This document shows, in pieces, positions 20,286 to 30,755 of a stretch of DNA of 42,473 nucleotides. This DNA is from Chara braunii. Its lineage: Eukaryota > Streptophyta > Charophyceae > Charales > Characeae. Location: NCBI GenBank assembly GCA_003427395.1, contig BFEA01000093.1, positions 330,359 to 372,831 of the forward strand, given 5' to 3'. The notes under the pieces were generated by a model that was given only the letters and a program-made list of their open reading frames with translations, was not told where the DNA came from and did not search any database. The position numbers and the translations under genes were made by a program. Positions within the stretch are counted from its first letter, which is position 1. Each line of letters begins with the position of its first letter.

Positions 20286-21657
20286 TTATGGGGAAGGTAA
20301 AACTGACGGTGATTGTTGTGCTGCAAGTAAAGTGTGAGATGCAGATGAACGTGCTTTAATGACAGATAGATGATTGGCAAGCGTACAATTGACGCTGATG
20401 CCCTTAGGTGGAGGTGGACAAACCATATGATTGACACCTGCTCCACCGATTGGTACATAGCCGGTTGATGCTTCTGGGCAAAGTTTTGGGAAACCGAAAG
20501 GATGAAAAGTTGATTTAGTTGGCATCGTATATTGCATGTACATGGGGTTTCCATTCTAAAGGTAAGTTGAAACTTTATTCTATTTGAATCCGTTCAGATC
20601 GAGCATCGGAGGAGGGAAATAACCCTGCCCTAGACAAATCGTTGGGGAAACCTACAGTTTGAAATGGATGTTGTTGAAAGGTGTCGCACCGCCTTGATGT
20701 ACATGCTACAAGTGAATGGCGCTAGAAGCTTATAAGGGTCGCAGTGAAGGGCGAAGCCTAGTGGGCCAAGATAACGAGAGGTTGATGATTGGACTTGTTC
20801 AGAATCCCCTGCATTCGCTCTAGAAGCCTGGTCGCCAAAGCCTGAATCCTGTCCGCATTGCTAATTGCCTCGTCTACATTCTGTCTCCAGATGGAAGAAA
20901 GGTGACCATCGATGACAACGTGAAGTGTCAGAGGAGTCAACTTTACCTCCATAAAATCACTTTCGAAAGTGTCCACCCAAATCTTATCTTTTATCTTCGG
21001 TTTACATTCTGGATCTAAATCGAGCTTGATTTTAATCAATGATGGTTTCATCCGGTCTGGTTCAACAAGATGATTGAGCAATACTGAACCAATAAATCTT
21101 CTCACATGAGGCACATGAACCTCTATAACCCAAAATGTAGCTTCGGCCTTGATAAGCCACATTTTGAACTCCAATGAGTAAAAGGTAATGGTCAAGGTGA
21201 AGCTGTCGCTACCTTTGTTAATAGGCCACACGACTACCTCTACACTCTTCGCCACGTATGAAACCACGTTAGGACTTTCAATCTTCACTCTTCCCCTCCG
21301 AAAGGTAGCAAAATCAAACGTACCATCGCGGATCTTTTTATCTTCATAGGCACAAACGATGTCCTATTTGATCTTGTATGGTAGAAATGTTGTACCATCC
21401 CTGAAGGTAGAAGTGACAATGTGTTGCTTCAACCAAGTGACTTCGGTTTGATTGATGCTTGCATTTACCTTGAATCTTACTTCCCTGCCATTGACAAACA
21501 TTTCTCCTGTCTCGATGTTAGATAGGAGGATTCTTTCCTCGTAGCAGAGTCGAATCATCTCCCTCACCCGATTATCTTCTTCACTCACTCTTTCCGGACC
21601 AGGGGTCGAGGAACGTGCGTTCCTGTCCATCTTAACTTCTTCGTTCGTCACCGCCAT
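20286..21657 (-). pseudogene. LINE ORF1-like protein (broken)
   Basis: Starts at an ATG at 21657 and continues to 20758 in one frame, interrupted by a single TAG at 21364-21366. A proline-rich stretch (HMVCPPPPKG) follows in 20543-20286. Length (about 300 codons before the tail) and position upstream of endonuclease-RT fit the RNA-binding ORF1 of plant L1 elements. No zinc knuckle is visible. ORF1 proteins coat the LINE RNA; this one is inactive because of the stop and downstream decay. Confidence 0.55.
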
Positions 21658-22329
21658 TCTTATAAGATTTGTTAAAGTAGCCGCTTCTTCCGAGAATTGT
21701 CAATCTTCGGAAACAGAGTAAGTAGGTGATGGATCAACTAGTATCTCCTACTAAAAAAATGCAAAAGATCTTCAGGCAATCGAATGTGTAGCTAAAAAAA
21801 AACGCCTCGCCTAGATGATGACAACGAAAAAAGCGAACGACAAGATCGTCAAAGTGGTATAGAACCAGGGGTTATGAGACCGAGCGATGTGGTGATTGAT
21901 GTAAGCCATCAGTCTTTACAGCCCGATTCGGATAGTACTACTTGCTTTGTAAGCTAGCAAAGCTCTGATGGAGGACAATCAGTGAACTCTAACATATTGA
22001 AACCTTCGTATAAACTTTTGGAAAAGAAGAAGCCTCAACGTCCTTCCGTGAAGAGAAACTTGACTAGAATTCACTCGAAGAAGGGGAAGCTGCACAAAAA
22101 TTGTGCTCGGTAATCGATCGAATAGGCGGTGATGTGTTGCTTACCAAGTAAGAGCTTTACCGACCTACGCCAAATATCATAAGTAAAAAAAAAGAATTTG
22201 GTGGAAAAATTATATGCAAATACTTACTGAGATAAAATGATAGACGGTAAATGTAGATAAACGTGGAACCAGCCATATGTTAAATAACGATTTGTAAGAG
22301 TTGTCTCGATGAGATAAGTCTAAGAAAAT

Positions 22330-23209
22330 ACAACAGAAAAATTTCCCAGAATTAAATAATCATTCTAAAGTAAAATTACATTCTAAATTCTAAATTTTCA
22401 TTCCATCTTAAAAAATGTAATTCCAATTTTAAAAATTTCCGTCTTTCTTGAAAACTTTTCTTCCAAGAATGGGGTATCCCTTCTTGTTTGAACTGCATGT
22501 TAGAGATGGAATGAAAGTCTGGATGAGTTCATGAAATATTTTAATTGGATTGCCATTCTAAGTAAGGATTTTCAGTCATAAATAGGTTAATCCAATATAA
22601 ATTAGACGATATTTGTTGTAATAGAATGAAAGTCTAATTAAGACATTTCATAAACTCGTCCAGACTGTCATTCCATCTTGAACAAATAGATGTAGTTGGA
22701 AGGCAAAACTCATATTTAGACGGGAACTTATCAAATTAAATTGGAAAGTTTAGAATTGGAGAAGCATTGGAATGATAATTTATAAATATGAAGAATTTTT
22801 TTTTTATGCAATGTTTTTTCAACTTTCATTTCTCATGGGAATTTTTCTGTTGTACAAATTAATGCGGAGAAAACTCTTAGTCCGTGAGAAATATTTTAAT
22901 TGTATTGCCATTCTAAGTAAGGATTTTCAGTCATAAATATGTTAATCCAATCTAAATTAGACGATATTTGTTGTAATAGAATGAAAGTCTAATTGAGACA
23001 TTTCATAAACTCGTCCAGAATTTCATTCCATCTTGAACAAATAGATGTAGTTGGAAGGGAAAACTCATATTTAGACGGGAACTTATCAAATTAAATTGGA
23101 AATTTTAGAATTGGACAAGCATTGGAATGATAATTTATAAAAACGAAGGATTTTTTTTTTATGGAATATTTTTTTAACTTTCATTTCTCATGGTAATTTT
23201 TCTGTTATA
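22330..23209. mobile_element. TIR element with duplicated right half
   Basis: Left terminus TACAACAGAAAAATT (22330) is matched inversely by AATTTTTCTGTTGTA (ending 22854) and, after a duplication, by a diverged end at 23209. The arms continue inward as inverted repeats. A further internal inverted repeat pairs GGAATGAAAGTCTGGATGAG (22508) with a segment near 22640-22672. It is AT-rich and encodes nothing. Superfamily is not determined. Confidence 0.6.
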
Positions 23210-23245
23210 CAAATTAATGCGGAGAAAACTCTTAGTCCATGAGAA
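22537..23245. repeat. 355-bp tandem duplication
   Basis: Units begin TATTTTAATTG at 22537 and 22892 and are close to identical through TTAGTCCRTGAGAAA. The unit contains the right terminus of the TIR element plus about 35 bases of outside flank, so the duplication happened after insertion, by unequal exchange or replication slippage. Confidence 0.9.
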
Positions 23246-23434
23246 AGGGAACTAAGTTAGTGCGATTGGGCATGGGTATCATAATTATAGTCTTTCGGCT
23301 ATACCCTTTTTTTTATTATTATTTTTTCCTTCCAGGTATACCCTATGGTGTCTGTAGAGCTTCTCGAGCTCGACGCCCTGAACTAGGCGGAGCGAGTAGA
23401 CCCATCATGCAACTATCGTGTTGGTAGGAGACGC

Positions 23435-23490
23435 GATCAAGACACTGGGCCCGGTTCCCAACACATGCTGCTCCCCACAAAGAAGACATG
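23435..23490 (+). repeat. Partial copy of the 45-bp retroposon core
   Basis: CACTGGGCCCGGTTCCCAAC followed by ACATGCTGCTCCCCAC matches the core at 26128, 31845 and 37315 but lacks the upstream ATATGGGACG and any A tail. Probably a fragment of an older insertion. Confidence 0.6.
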
Positions 23491-23677
23491 ATCGTACACA
23501 CTGAGAATTTTCGTTGGAGTTTACTTGGTCCGAACCCTGCGTTAGCGTCGACGAAGCACATTGGTATGCCCTGCCCCATCTGTATTTCAATACTTCCTGA
23601 GTGTACCGACTGAACTAAGCTTGTTGGTTACTCTTCGTTTTTTAGTTTGTATTTTTTACCTGTTTTGTACCATTATG

Positions 23678-23681
<4 letters not shown>

Positions 23682-23713
<32 letters not shown>
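23682..23713 (+). repeat. A32 tract ending a probable retroposed transcript
   Basis: The A-run is immediately preceded by a T-rich segment and GTACCATTATGAAGT, resembling a transcript 3' end. No matching target duplication was found upstream, so the length of the insertion is unknown. Confidence 0.45.
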
Positions 23714-23714
<1 letters not shown>

Positions 23715-25619
23715 ATTCTAACACACCTGGCCGTCCCCACTGCGGAGCAACTCTTATTTAGCGTGGACAGCGCCAACCTCCTTCTAACTTTTGGTTTGTG
23801 CAGGTTTGATACTCTTGTTTTCTATTGGATTTGGATTAGGATTTAACTCGCGCGTGACTTGGCTGTCTTATAATATGAAATTGCTGTCAATCGTGAATTT
23901 TCTGATTTGTCACGATTCTCCCCTGATTTTTCTGAGTTGCAGCTGTCTTTTTTTTTTTTCTTTTCAGTTTTGCTTAAATTTGATTCATGAGATCTTGGAT
24001 GGTTTCTAGATGTAATTGATCCTTAATTTGGAATTCGTTTTTTGAGTAAGACTCTTAATACTTGTATTGTGTGAGTACGATTCATAAACTGAAATTCGTA
24101 AGTTAAAAATTTACTCTGATTTCAACGAAGGATTCTGAATTTCTCAATTTACATAATTATTTTTTGAATTTGTTCTTTTGCGTAGAGTCTTTCTTGTTTA
24201 TCCTTGATTCTCTTCTCAAATTTTCCGGAATAGGTTTTAATCATAGCGGAGGTTCGAAAATCTATTCTGAACATCATTGTTGAATACCTAAATCTAATTT
24301 CGCATTTCTTCGTATGTCTTTTTTCAATAACATACCTTACATAAATCTATTTTTTCTGTAATTGAATTCCCATGGTTTTTCCTAATTAGACCTAATTAAA
24401 TCCATTAGATTCTCGTCAGAATTCTGAACAGGGGGCTCATGGGATGGTCTAATAGAACATCCCGTAGGGCCTAGGGGGTTTTGTTTTGAAGTAGGGGGCA
24501 TAAGACATCAAAGGATTCTTTGTAAGGATAGAGAGGGGATGAAATAGGGTTGTTTCAACGGGTACCGGTTAGGGCGAACCCCTGACAGATGCGACTGGCG
24601 TTGGGTAGTCAGGCTGTCCAATGGGTACCGGTTGTTGAGGGCGAACTTTAGTGTGATTGGTGTTGGGCAGTGTTGTTCACCCCCTTGAGGACGGAAACTA
24701 GGAATTTCAGGGTGATGATGTTGCCTGCCCCCCACTGTGATAAGACTCACTGGGCTCTTTACGAGGACGGAGTTGGGAAGGCGAATAAGGTCCTTCCCTT
24801 CGATGATGGACGCGGGATTTTTCAGGTCGACTGTCTCAGGGCTTGCTTGGTTTCCTATTTTTGCCCTACTTTCGTCAGAGGTTTGTCAGAGGTTTGCCCA
24901 AAGTTGAAGCCATCAGAAGTCGTCAAAAGTCGTTTTGTAGCTAAGCCGCGTAATGGCCCCGGCATCTCAAATTTTGTTAAAAGAAAAAAAAAAACTAGCG
25001 GAGCATCCTGTGGAGCTTTTGGGGACCTGCTTTGAAGTAAGGGGCCAGGGGCATCAAATGATTCTTTACAAGGATGGAGAGGGGGAGGAAATAAGGCTGC
25101 TCGATGGATACCGGCTAGGGGGGGCTCTTATCAGATGCGATTGGCGTCGGGTAGTTTAAGTTGTCTGATGGGTACCGGTTGGTGAGAGTGAACTCTGGCG
25201 TGATTGGCATTGACTAGTGCTAGTTCACCACCTCGAGGACAGAGACTGAGATTCTTGTGGGGGCAAAGAATGTCAGGGTGATGATGGGGCTCGGCCCCTG
25301 CGGAGAAGAGATTCTCTGAAGTTCTTCACGAGGACGGAGTTGGGGGAGGACGGAGGTGGTCGGGATGAAGGCAGTGGGTGGTGGATATGATTGGCGCTGA
25401 AATTTCAGCGGGTACCGGCCACTGGCCGCTAACTTCACTCGGATCAGTCTTTGTTCTTCCCTTCGATGATGGAGGCAGGACTGTTCTGTGGGACTAAAGT
25501 TTTTTCTAAATTTTTTCTTTATTCGACAGGTTTCGCCTTTCGAGGAGGTTGTAGGAATATGTGATATCTGGCAATTCATCTGTGATCCTGCGTAGGATGG
25601 TCGAAAATTCGGTGGCCCT

Positions 25620-25860
25620 CGAAGACCGATGCTGGAGCAACGCTGGTCGGAGCCGGAGCCAGGTGGCGCAACTCTGTGACCTAGCTTAGTGGGGGCGTGA
25701 GGCCTGGTAGAGAGATCTGGGGGGCTGTTTGCGGGGGCAGTCTCTGTAGTCATTGGGGATCGTAACTGAAGCAATGTCGGTCGGTGCTGGAGCAAGGTGG
25801 TGCAACTTTGTAACCTAGCCTGATGGGAGCATGAGGCCTGGAAGAGCTTCGGTTCGTGCT
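25620..25860. repeat. Approximately 115-bp tandem units
   Basis: Two units share GAYGCTGGTCGG-like, CTGGAG, GTAACCTAGC-like and GCATGAGGCCTGG elements. Related units occur in the second retroposon at about 36150-36240, 36350-36430, 36650-36740 and 36785-36880, showing that the two retroposons share this internal array. Confidence 0.65.
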
Positions 25861-26039
25861 GAAAACAGCCATGCTGGTGGTGGTAGAAGGTGGATTGAAT
25901 AGGTTTCACCTATCTCATTCATGGTTGGGAGGCTTGTTGACACACATCTTCTGAATGTTTCTGAGTTTTCCTTTTTCTTCAATTGTTCTTAGCCGAAGCC
26001 GGGTAATGGATCCTTCCCATGCTTCTTGAATCATATCGT

Positions 26040-26208
26040 GTTCACAGATTATTCTTAGCCGAAGCCGGGTAATAGCCCCGGTATCTCAAATGATCTCAAA
26101 TGTTCTCAATAATCTGTATAATTCGATATGGGACGCTGGGCCCGGTTCCCAGCACGTGCTGCTCCCCACGAATAGACTGGAGCATTTGTAATAATAATAA
26201 TAAAAAAG
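26040..26208 (+). repeat. Retroposon 3' module with 45-bp core
   Basis: Order: AGCCGAAGCCGGGTAATAGC, CCCGGTATCTCAAATG, a variable AT-rich spacer, then ATATGGGACGCTGGGCCCGG and TTCCCAGCACGTGCTGCTCC, CCACGAATAGACTGGAGC, and an (ATA)n tail. The core folds as GCTGGG/CCCAGC followed by the palindrome GCACGTGC. The same order is seen at 31803-31890 and 37255-37410. Confidence 0.75.
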
Positions 26209-26734
26209 GATACTCTTGTTTGATAGAGAGTGTTCCCGATAGGGTGTCTCTGGAGTGATGCCCTATGCCCTTGTCTTTTCCGGGTGTTGGGCAAGAATAG
26301 AAGTAACATGGTCACAACCCCTCATGGGCAAGTGGGTTATTTTCCCCTGTTTTGCGAAAAAATTGTTGCCAAGACAGTTGTATGGGTAGAGCTACCACGC
26401 GAGACATGTTGAGACCTGTTGGGCAAGAATAGAAGTAACATGGCCACGAGGTGTGGACGCTGAAATCGGATTCCACTTTGGACATTTTCCTCCTCGTAGG
26501 AAAACAAATTGGAAGAAGAAGTTCCCAATGCACGATCCATCATTGAATGAGTAGACAGGCTTGCGGGGGATGCTGAATATGGTAGCCACATAATGGCTGA
26601 AGAGGGCAGTTACACATTCAGGGATTATTTGGGAACAAGGGACAATATCTACACTTCCAGTTAGAGGACAGTCATTGCAGCCTGACTTTCAAAATTGATG
26701 ATACAATATGGGAAAGCCTGATACTATTTAAATA

Positions 26735-26800
26735 TATTATGGGACACTGGACCCGTTTTCCTGCAGGGCACCTCTCCGCCAATAGAATGGAACCATCCTC
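26735..26800 (+). repeat. Diverged core copy
   Basis: TATTATGGGACACTGGACCC, a T-rich interruption, then CCTCTCCGCCAATAGAATGG parallels the core and its GAATAGACTGGAG continuation. It is more diverged than the others and has no A tail. Bases 26210-26735 otherwise contain nothing recognised. Confidence 0.4.
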
Positions 26801-26828
26801 AACATGGTGCGTGCTATTGGGGGGATGC

Positions 26829-27430
26829 TCATATGACCTCAGTAGAAAACCCTGAATCAGACGATTTTCCTGTTAAAACATCTTGCAGTTGTAGGTTTGC
26901 CATGAAGCAGGCCAGCATATCCTCATTTGGGGGGGCTCCTGGTCTGCGATGGTCGTGAGTAGAGGTTTGTGTTCTATCCAGGTATGGGCCAGGGGTGATG
27001 TTGAAGTCCCCTGTCAGGATAAGAGGTGTGTTCGTGGGCAGGGGGTGGAAAAGATGGTGCAAGAAGTGCATTCTTTCCATAGGGCATTTCGCCCAGAGAC
27101 ACTTACTATTCCTAGTTGCCCTTCCGGTGAGTTGATTCTTAAGTAGTTACCCTTCATTGTTGTCATGTTCACACCGAATGGGAGTTAAGCTGGATGCAGG
27201 GGTAGCCATATAGACACTGCTGCTGAGGCTCCTGATTTTGCTGAAGGTGAAAAGTTGTGTGAGCAGGTGCTTACTGGATGCATACCACATCTGGCCATTC
27301 CTTGGAATTATGGTGCCTGAGCAGATATCAGATGTCATTTTTTGCCTCCTCTGGTTTAAACTTGCATTCCCATGTTTGTGGGCATCTATGTGGTAGAGGA
27401 ACGATTGAGATTGTGGTGGACTGAGGTTAA
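26829..27430 (-). pseudogene. Second LINE: endonuclease-domain fragment
   Basis: The frame 27080-26829 reads MERMHFLHHLFHPLP, then TPLILTGDFNITPGPYLDR and ANLQLQDV. GDFN is the conserved metal-binding block of APE-type LINE endonucleases, and the YAP..ER..F....L spacing before it also fits. Upstream, after a frameshift, NYLRINSPEGQLGIVSV (about 27110-27160) matches the strand preceding that block, and further frames to 27430 look like broken N-terminal endonuclease. No RT follows, so the copy is truncated. It is distinct in sequence from the LINE at 15600-21660. Confidence 0.7.
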
Positions 27431-27440
27431 GGGAGGCAAG

Positions 27441-27565
27441 TTTTTTTTTTTTTTTTTTTTTTTTGAAATAATACGGGCCCAATGCCCAAGGCTGATATTA
27501 CCAATAAGAAGATTGAGGCCGGGTTCCTCACAGTCTACCCGGAGTGACTGAACCGAATATGCTGG
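27441..27565 (-). mobile_element. Minus-strand A-tailed short insertion (SINE-like)
   Basis: T24 on the plus strand (27441-27464) is the tail of a minus-strand sequence covering about 27465-27565. It includes GGTTCAGTCACTCCGGG and GAGGAACCCGGCCTC. It lies at the 5' end of the LINE endonuclease fragment and may have inserted into it. No duplication was confirmed. Confidence 0.4.
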
Positions 27566-27587
27566 GAATCGGGTTCAACGTCCCTTA

Positions 27588-27742
27588 TATGATAATGATA
27601 ATGATGATTCAATGTAAAATGTGAGATGACGATACTAATGATGACGATAATGATAATGATAATGGTGATGATGATTCAATGTAAAATGTGAGATGATGAT
27701 ACTAATGATGATGATGTTGTTGATGATGATGATTAGTATGTA
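27588..27742. repeat. GAT/AAT microsatellite with 76-bp duplication
   Basis: Interrupted (GATAAT)n and (GATGAT)n. The segment GATTCAATGTAAAATGTGAG occurs twice, near 27607 and 27682. Nothing recognised follows in 27743-28560 apart from C-rich sequence at 28205-28540. Confidence 0.8.
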
Positions 27743-28739
27743 AAAAATATAGAAGACTACTATATCAACAATTTTAGCCTCCGAATCCTAGGAGAACTTC
27801 TAACCCTCCCTATACCAAGACATTACACCTTAGAGACAATGCCATCCTAACCAATGTCCTGTTCTCGCCACCTAGACTATCCCTGGACCTATAGGTTATC
27901 AAGGCAGCCTCCCCCGGTTCACCACTCGATTGCCTTCCTTCCTCAGCAAATCCCTTGATCTCTCTACAAAGCCTCACACTCCTACCATTTGCAGGTTACA
28001 GGGTAACGCCCCAGCTCCGGCCAACATCGTTCTAGCATCGGCAAACCAGGGGCACAAAACAAAGCACTCTGCAGATATCAGTCTAAGATTTGACCATCTT
28101 TGAAATCCTATATCCCGAATGAGGAAGAAGAGCAGATGCCGCCAAAAATTACAGAACACCAGAAAGCTTGATATAATATGATTAAAGCACATGTTGTGTG
28201 AAGATTAATCTTCCCCCTCCCATCCTTCCCACCCTATCCCAACGTTGCCTCCACCGAAACGGATTACCCAGAGTGCAGACATCCCATCTCAGCCCCAACT
28301 TGGGACAGTCCCACATTTCCCCCTCCTATCCCACAAAGGCATACAGTTCCCTCCCAAAGTATGCCTCTACCCACCTTTTACCCTAATCTGCCCCCGCTAG
28401 GATGTGTACCCCCACCCCAACCCCAGAATAGAGCAATCCACTAAATTTGCTCGCACTCCCTCCGGGCTTCACCACCCACCTTACATCGCCCTTGCAGAGT
28501 GGAGCTCTCCGCTGTTCACTCCACCTAACATCCATCAGGAAAAAAAACGTTGATGCTCATAGAGGAGAATATAGATACCAGGAAGCAAAAAGAAATGGAT
28601 AAGAAATGAATAAGAGTCAACTTATGGAAGCAAATACAGTGAAAATAAAAACATGGAAAGTGAAAATGCAGACTGGAGAAATTATGAAGACCAGGAAAAG
28701 TCAGCTTATCAAAGCAAAAGCAGCAAAAATAAAAACATG

Positions 28740-29662
28740 GAAAGTGGAAATGCAGATTGGAGATTCATAAATTCGAAATATAAAATTTTAAGTATTAAAA
28801 AATACCAATCAGCTTAGTTCTAGGAGTTGAATATAAAAGTTTAAGTTCAAAAGTACCAATCAACTTAGTTTTAGGAGTTGAGTGTTACAATGATCCTATA
28901 ATATTCGGGAATATTGTTTAGAAATTTAGAAATTTAAGTTGGATGTTTAATTAGGATATTATTTTAGCTGAAAGAGTAAAATTGTTACAAGGATGATGAT
29001 TGGATGTTGATTAACTAGTTTAAAGGGCTACAATCCGGCTACTAAATAGAATAAAGAATTAGAAGAATAGTAATGCCTGGATTACTAAGTGGCTAGATAC
29101 GTGACCAAAAATAAATCGTGAGCAACACCCATTCCTTTTGTATCCCCTACGTCTCCGCACACTCTTCCCTCTTGTATCTCCTCCCAACATCACATTCAAA
29201 CATTGAAAGTGGAAATGCAGATTGGAGATTCAGAAATTCGAAATATAAAATTTTAAGTAGTAAAAAATACCAATCAGCTTAGTTCTAGGAGTTGAATATA
29301 AAAATTTAAGTTAAAAAATACCAATCAGCTTAGTTTTAGGAGTTGAGTGTTACAATGATCCTATAATATTCGGGAATATTGTTTAGAAATTTAAAAATTT
29401 AAGTTGGATGTTTAATTAGGATATTATTTTAGCTGAAAGAGTAGAATTGTTACAAGGATGATGATTGGATGTTGATTAACTAGTCTAAAGGGCTACAATC
29501 CGGCTACTAAATAGAATAAAGAATTAGAAGAATAGTACTGCCTGGATTACTAAGTGGCTAGATACGTGACCAAAAATAATCGTGAGCAACACCCATTCCT
29601 CTTGTATCCCCTACGTCTCCGCACACTCTTCCCTCTTGTATCTCCTCCCAACATCACACTCA
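28740..29662. repeat. 465-bp tandem duplication
   Basis: Unit 1 (28740-29204) and unit 2 (29205-29662) both begin GAAAGTGGAAATGCAGATTG and end with TCCTCCCAACATCACA. They differ at few positions, so the duplication is recent. Each unit contains two shorter copies of a CTTAGTT.TAGGAGTTGA.T block. A third, partial start (GAAAGTGAAAATGCAGACTG) lies near 28657. Confidence 0.9.
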
Positions 29663-29921
29663 TTCCCCCCTTCTTTTTTCCCCCGTTGAGGAAAAACAGG
29701 CGAGAGCATGGTGCCAGAAAGAAATGTCGAGATAAAGAGTGAATGATGGACAATACATGGGGGATGAATAGAAGAGGAAAGGAGACGAGAGAAGGAGATG
29801 AAGCTACCAAGGAGGAGGAGGAGGGAAGGACTCTTAGGGAAAGAAGAGACGAGAAGAGTTATTGCCCACGAAGATGTTGAAGACAACTACGTTGTGGTGA
29901 TGATAATGCCGAAGCTGATGA

Positions 29922-30125
29922 TCCTTCGAAAATGACAACCTCGGCGATAGAAACGATGAAAACCTACTCACGCAGATTGATGAAGAAGATAGTGATGATG
30001 AAAATGTTGAATTATGTGATAAGCTTGCTGTTGATGCTCCCTGTGTCATTGCTGCTTGGACAAAACGAAAAAAGACAACGATCAGCTGGCAAACAAATCT
30101 CAAGTCAAAGCCACCTGTCTTGTGA
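29922..30125 (+). CDS. Acidic open frame, uncharacterised
   Basis: A frame without an obvious start encodes ENLLTQIDEEDSDDENVELC, then an uncharged segment and WTKRKKTTISWQTNLKSK, ending at TGA 30123-30125. The composition looks like an acidic linker of a real protein. A second plus frame (29932-30279) overlaps it and is probably the shadow. It could be a transposase N-terminal remnant, but no domain is recognised. Confidence 0.25.
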   Translation, partial: SFENDNLGDRNDENLLTQIDEEDSDDENVELCDKLAVDAPCVIAAWTKRKKTTISWQTNLKSKPPVL

Positions 30126-30479
30126 TGACCCCTTGATTGTTCTTGGACAGCTTCCTCAAAGACCTCCCGCTCATTGTCTTCCGACAATCCTCCTCCCACC
30201 CCATGGGACACACACTCTGCTCTTCTCCTTCTCGCGGCAAGCCGACCTCCTCCACCCAAATTCACAAGATGAAGTGTAGAAATGATTACTCCTGAAGAAT
30301 CACTTCCCTTCATGCGGCATGCTAACCTGCAGCATCGCTCGCATGAACCGCAAAGCACAAAGATGGCACTTCAAAAATGCTTTCAAAAGCTGTGAGGCAG
30401 CAAGTGATGAGGTTGTAGCCCATTGTCGCCATCTTCATTCCGAAACATCTTTCTAAGTAGAGATTGTTAACGCCAGCAC

Positions 30480-30755
30480 GATAGTCCGCACAGAAGACCA
30501 GCGCCTCGCCACATATCTGAAACCAGCATCTCGCCGCACACCAGCAGCAAGCGCCCACCACTCTCAAGCCACCAGTGCCTCTCCCCCTGAAAACTGCCAG
30601 TGCCTCGCCACCCGCAGGTGACCAGCGCCCCGCTGCCTTCGAGGAGCCAGCACCTCGTGACCGTCGAGCCGCCAGCACTTCGCCCCATGCATGCGGCCAG
30701 CACCCCGTCTCCCACACGCCGCCAGCGCCCCGCCTCCCGCTTGCTTGCCATCGCA
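30480..30755 (-). repeat. GC-rich minisatellite, period about 33 bp
   Basis: Variants of GCCAGCGCCTCGCC recur about every 30-36 bases (for example near 30497, 30567, 30597, 30627, 30647, 30677, 30702, 30717). The repeat keeps several frames open, producing spurious Gly/Trp-rich or Pro/Ala-rich translations. No gene is supported. Bases 30760-31800 hold only a two-copy ~66-bp repeat near 31180-31275 (GCAGAAMYGTTTC..GGGACCMCA) and nothing else recognised. Confidence 0.6.

Larger units (their letters stand above)
15600..21660 (-). mobile_element. Near full-length but decayed LINE (L1-like)
   Basis: On the minus strand the order is ORF1 (21657 to 20758), a proline-rich tail (to about 20286), an APE-type endonuclease (about 19520 to 18927), reverse transcriptase (18079 to about 16820), and a 3' region ending near an A-run at 15590-15601 (T-run on plus). 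That order and size (about 6 kb) are those of L1-type LINEs. Numerous stops and frameshifts show it is dead. A 70-bp tandem duplication (18455-18594) lies between endonuclease and RT. Neither target duplications nor a precise 5' end could be established. Bases 21661-22329 are probably its 5' leader or flank. Confidence 0.85.
23821..26208 (+). mobile_element. Large A-tailed retroposon, copy 1 (2.4 kb)
   Basis: Bounded by the exact 13-base direct repeat GATACTCTTGTTT at 23808-23820 and 26209-26221, with the 3' end rich in ATA and A (26187-26207). The interior is T-rich at first. Two head-to-tail related segments follow (about 24480-24995 and 25020-26205) sharing GGGTACCGGTT, GGACGGAGTTGGG and CCCTTCGATGATGGA. 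Both end in AGCC.AAGCCGCG or AGCCGAAGCCGGG followed by TAATRGCCCCGG; the second continues into the 45-bp core. A 110-bp minisatellite lies at 25620-25860. No LINE protein is encoded, so it is non-autonomous and was presumably moved by a LINE. Minus-strand frames of up to 229 codons (25220-25909) follow the repeat and show no domain. Confidence 0.7.

Noticed and set aside
25220-25909. 229-codon minus frame as a protein gene
   Set aside because: It follows the approximately 115-bp minisatellite inside a retroposon, the composition is repeat-driven, and the equivalent region of the second copy does not keep the same protein.
30467-30751. Gly/Trp-rich protein on the minus strand
   Set aside because: A 33-bp GC-rich minisatellite keeps several frames open at once; a multiple-of-three period explains it.
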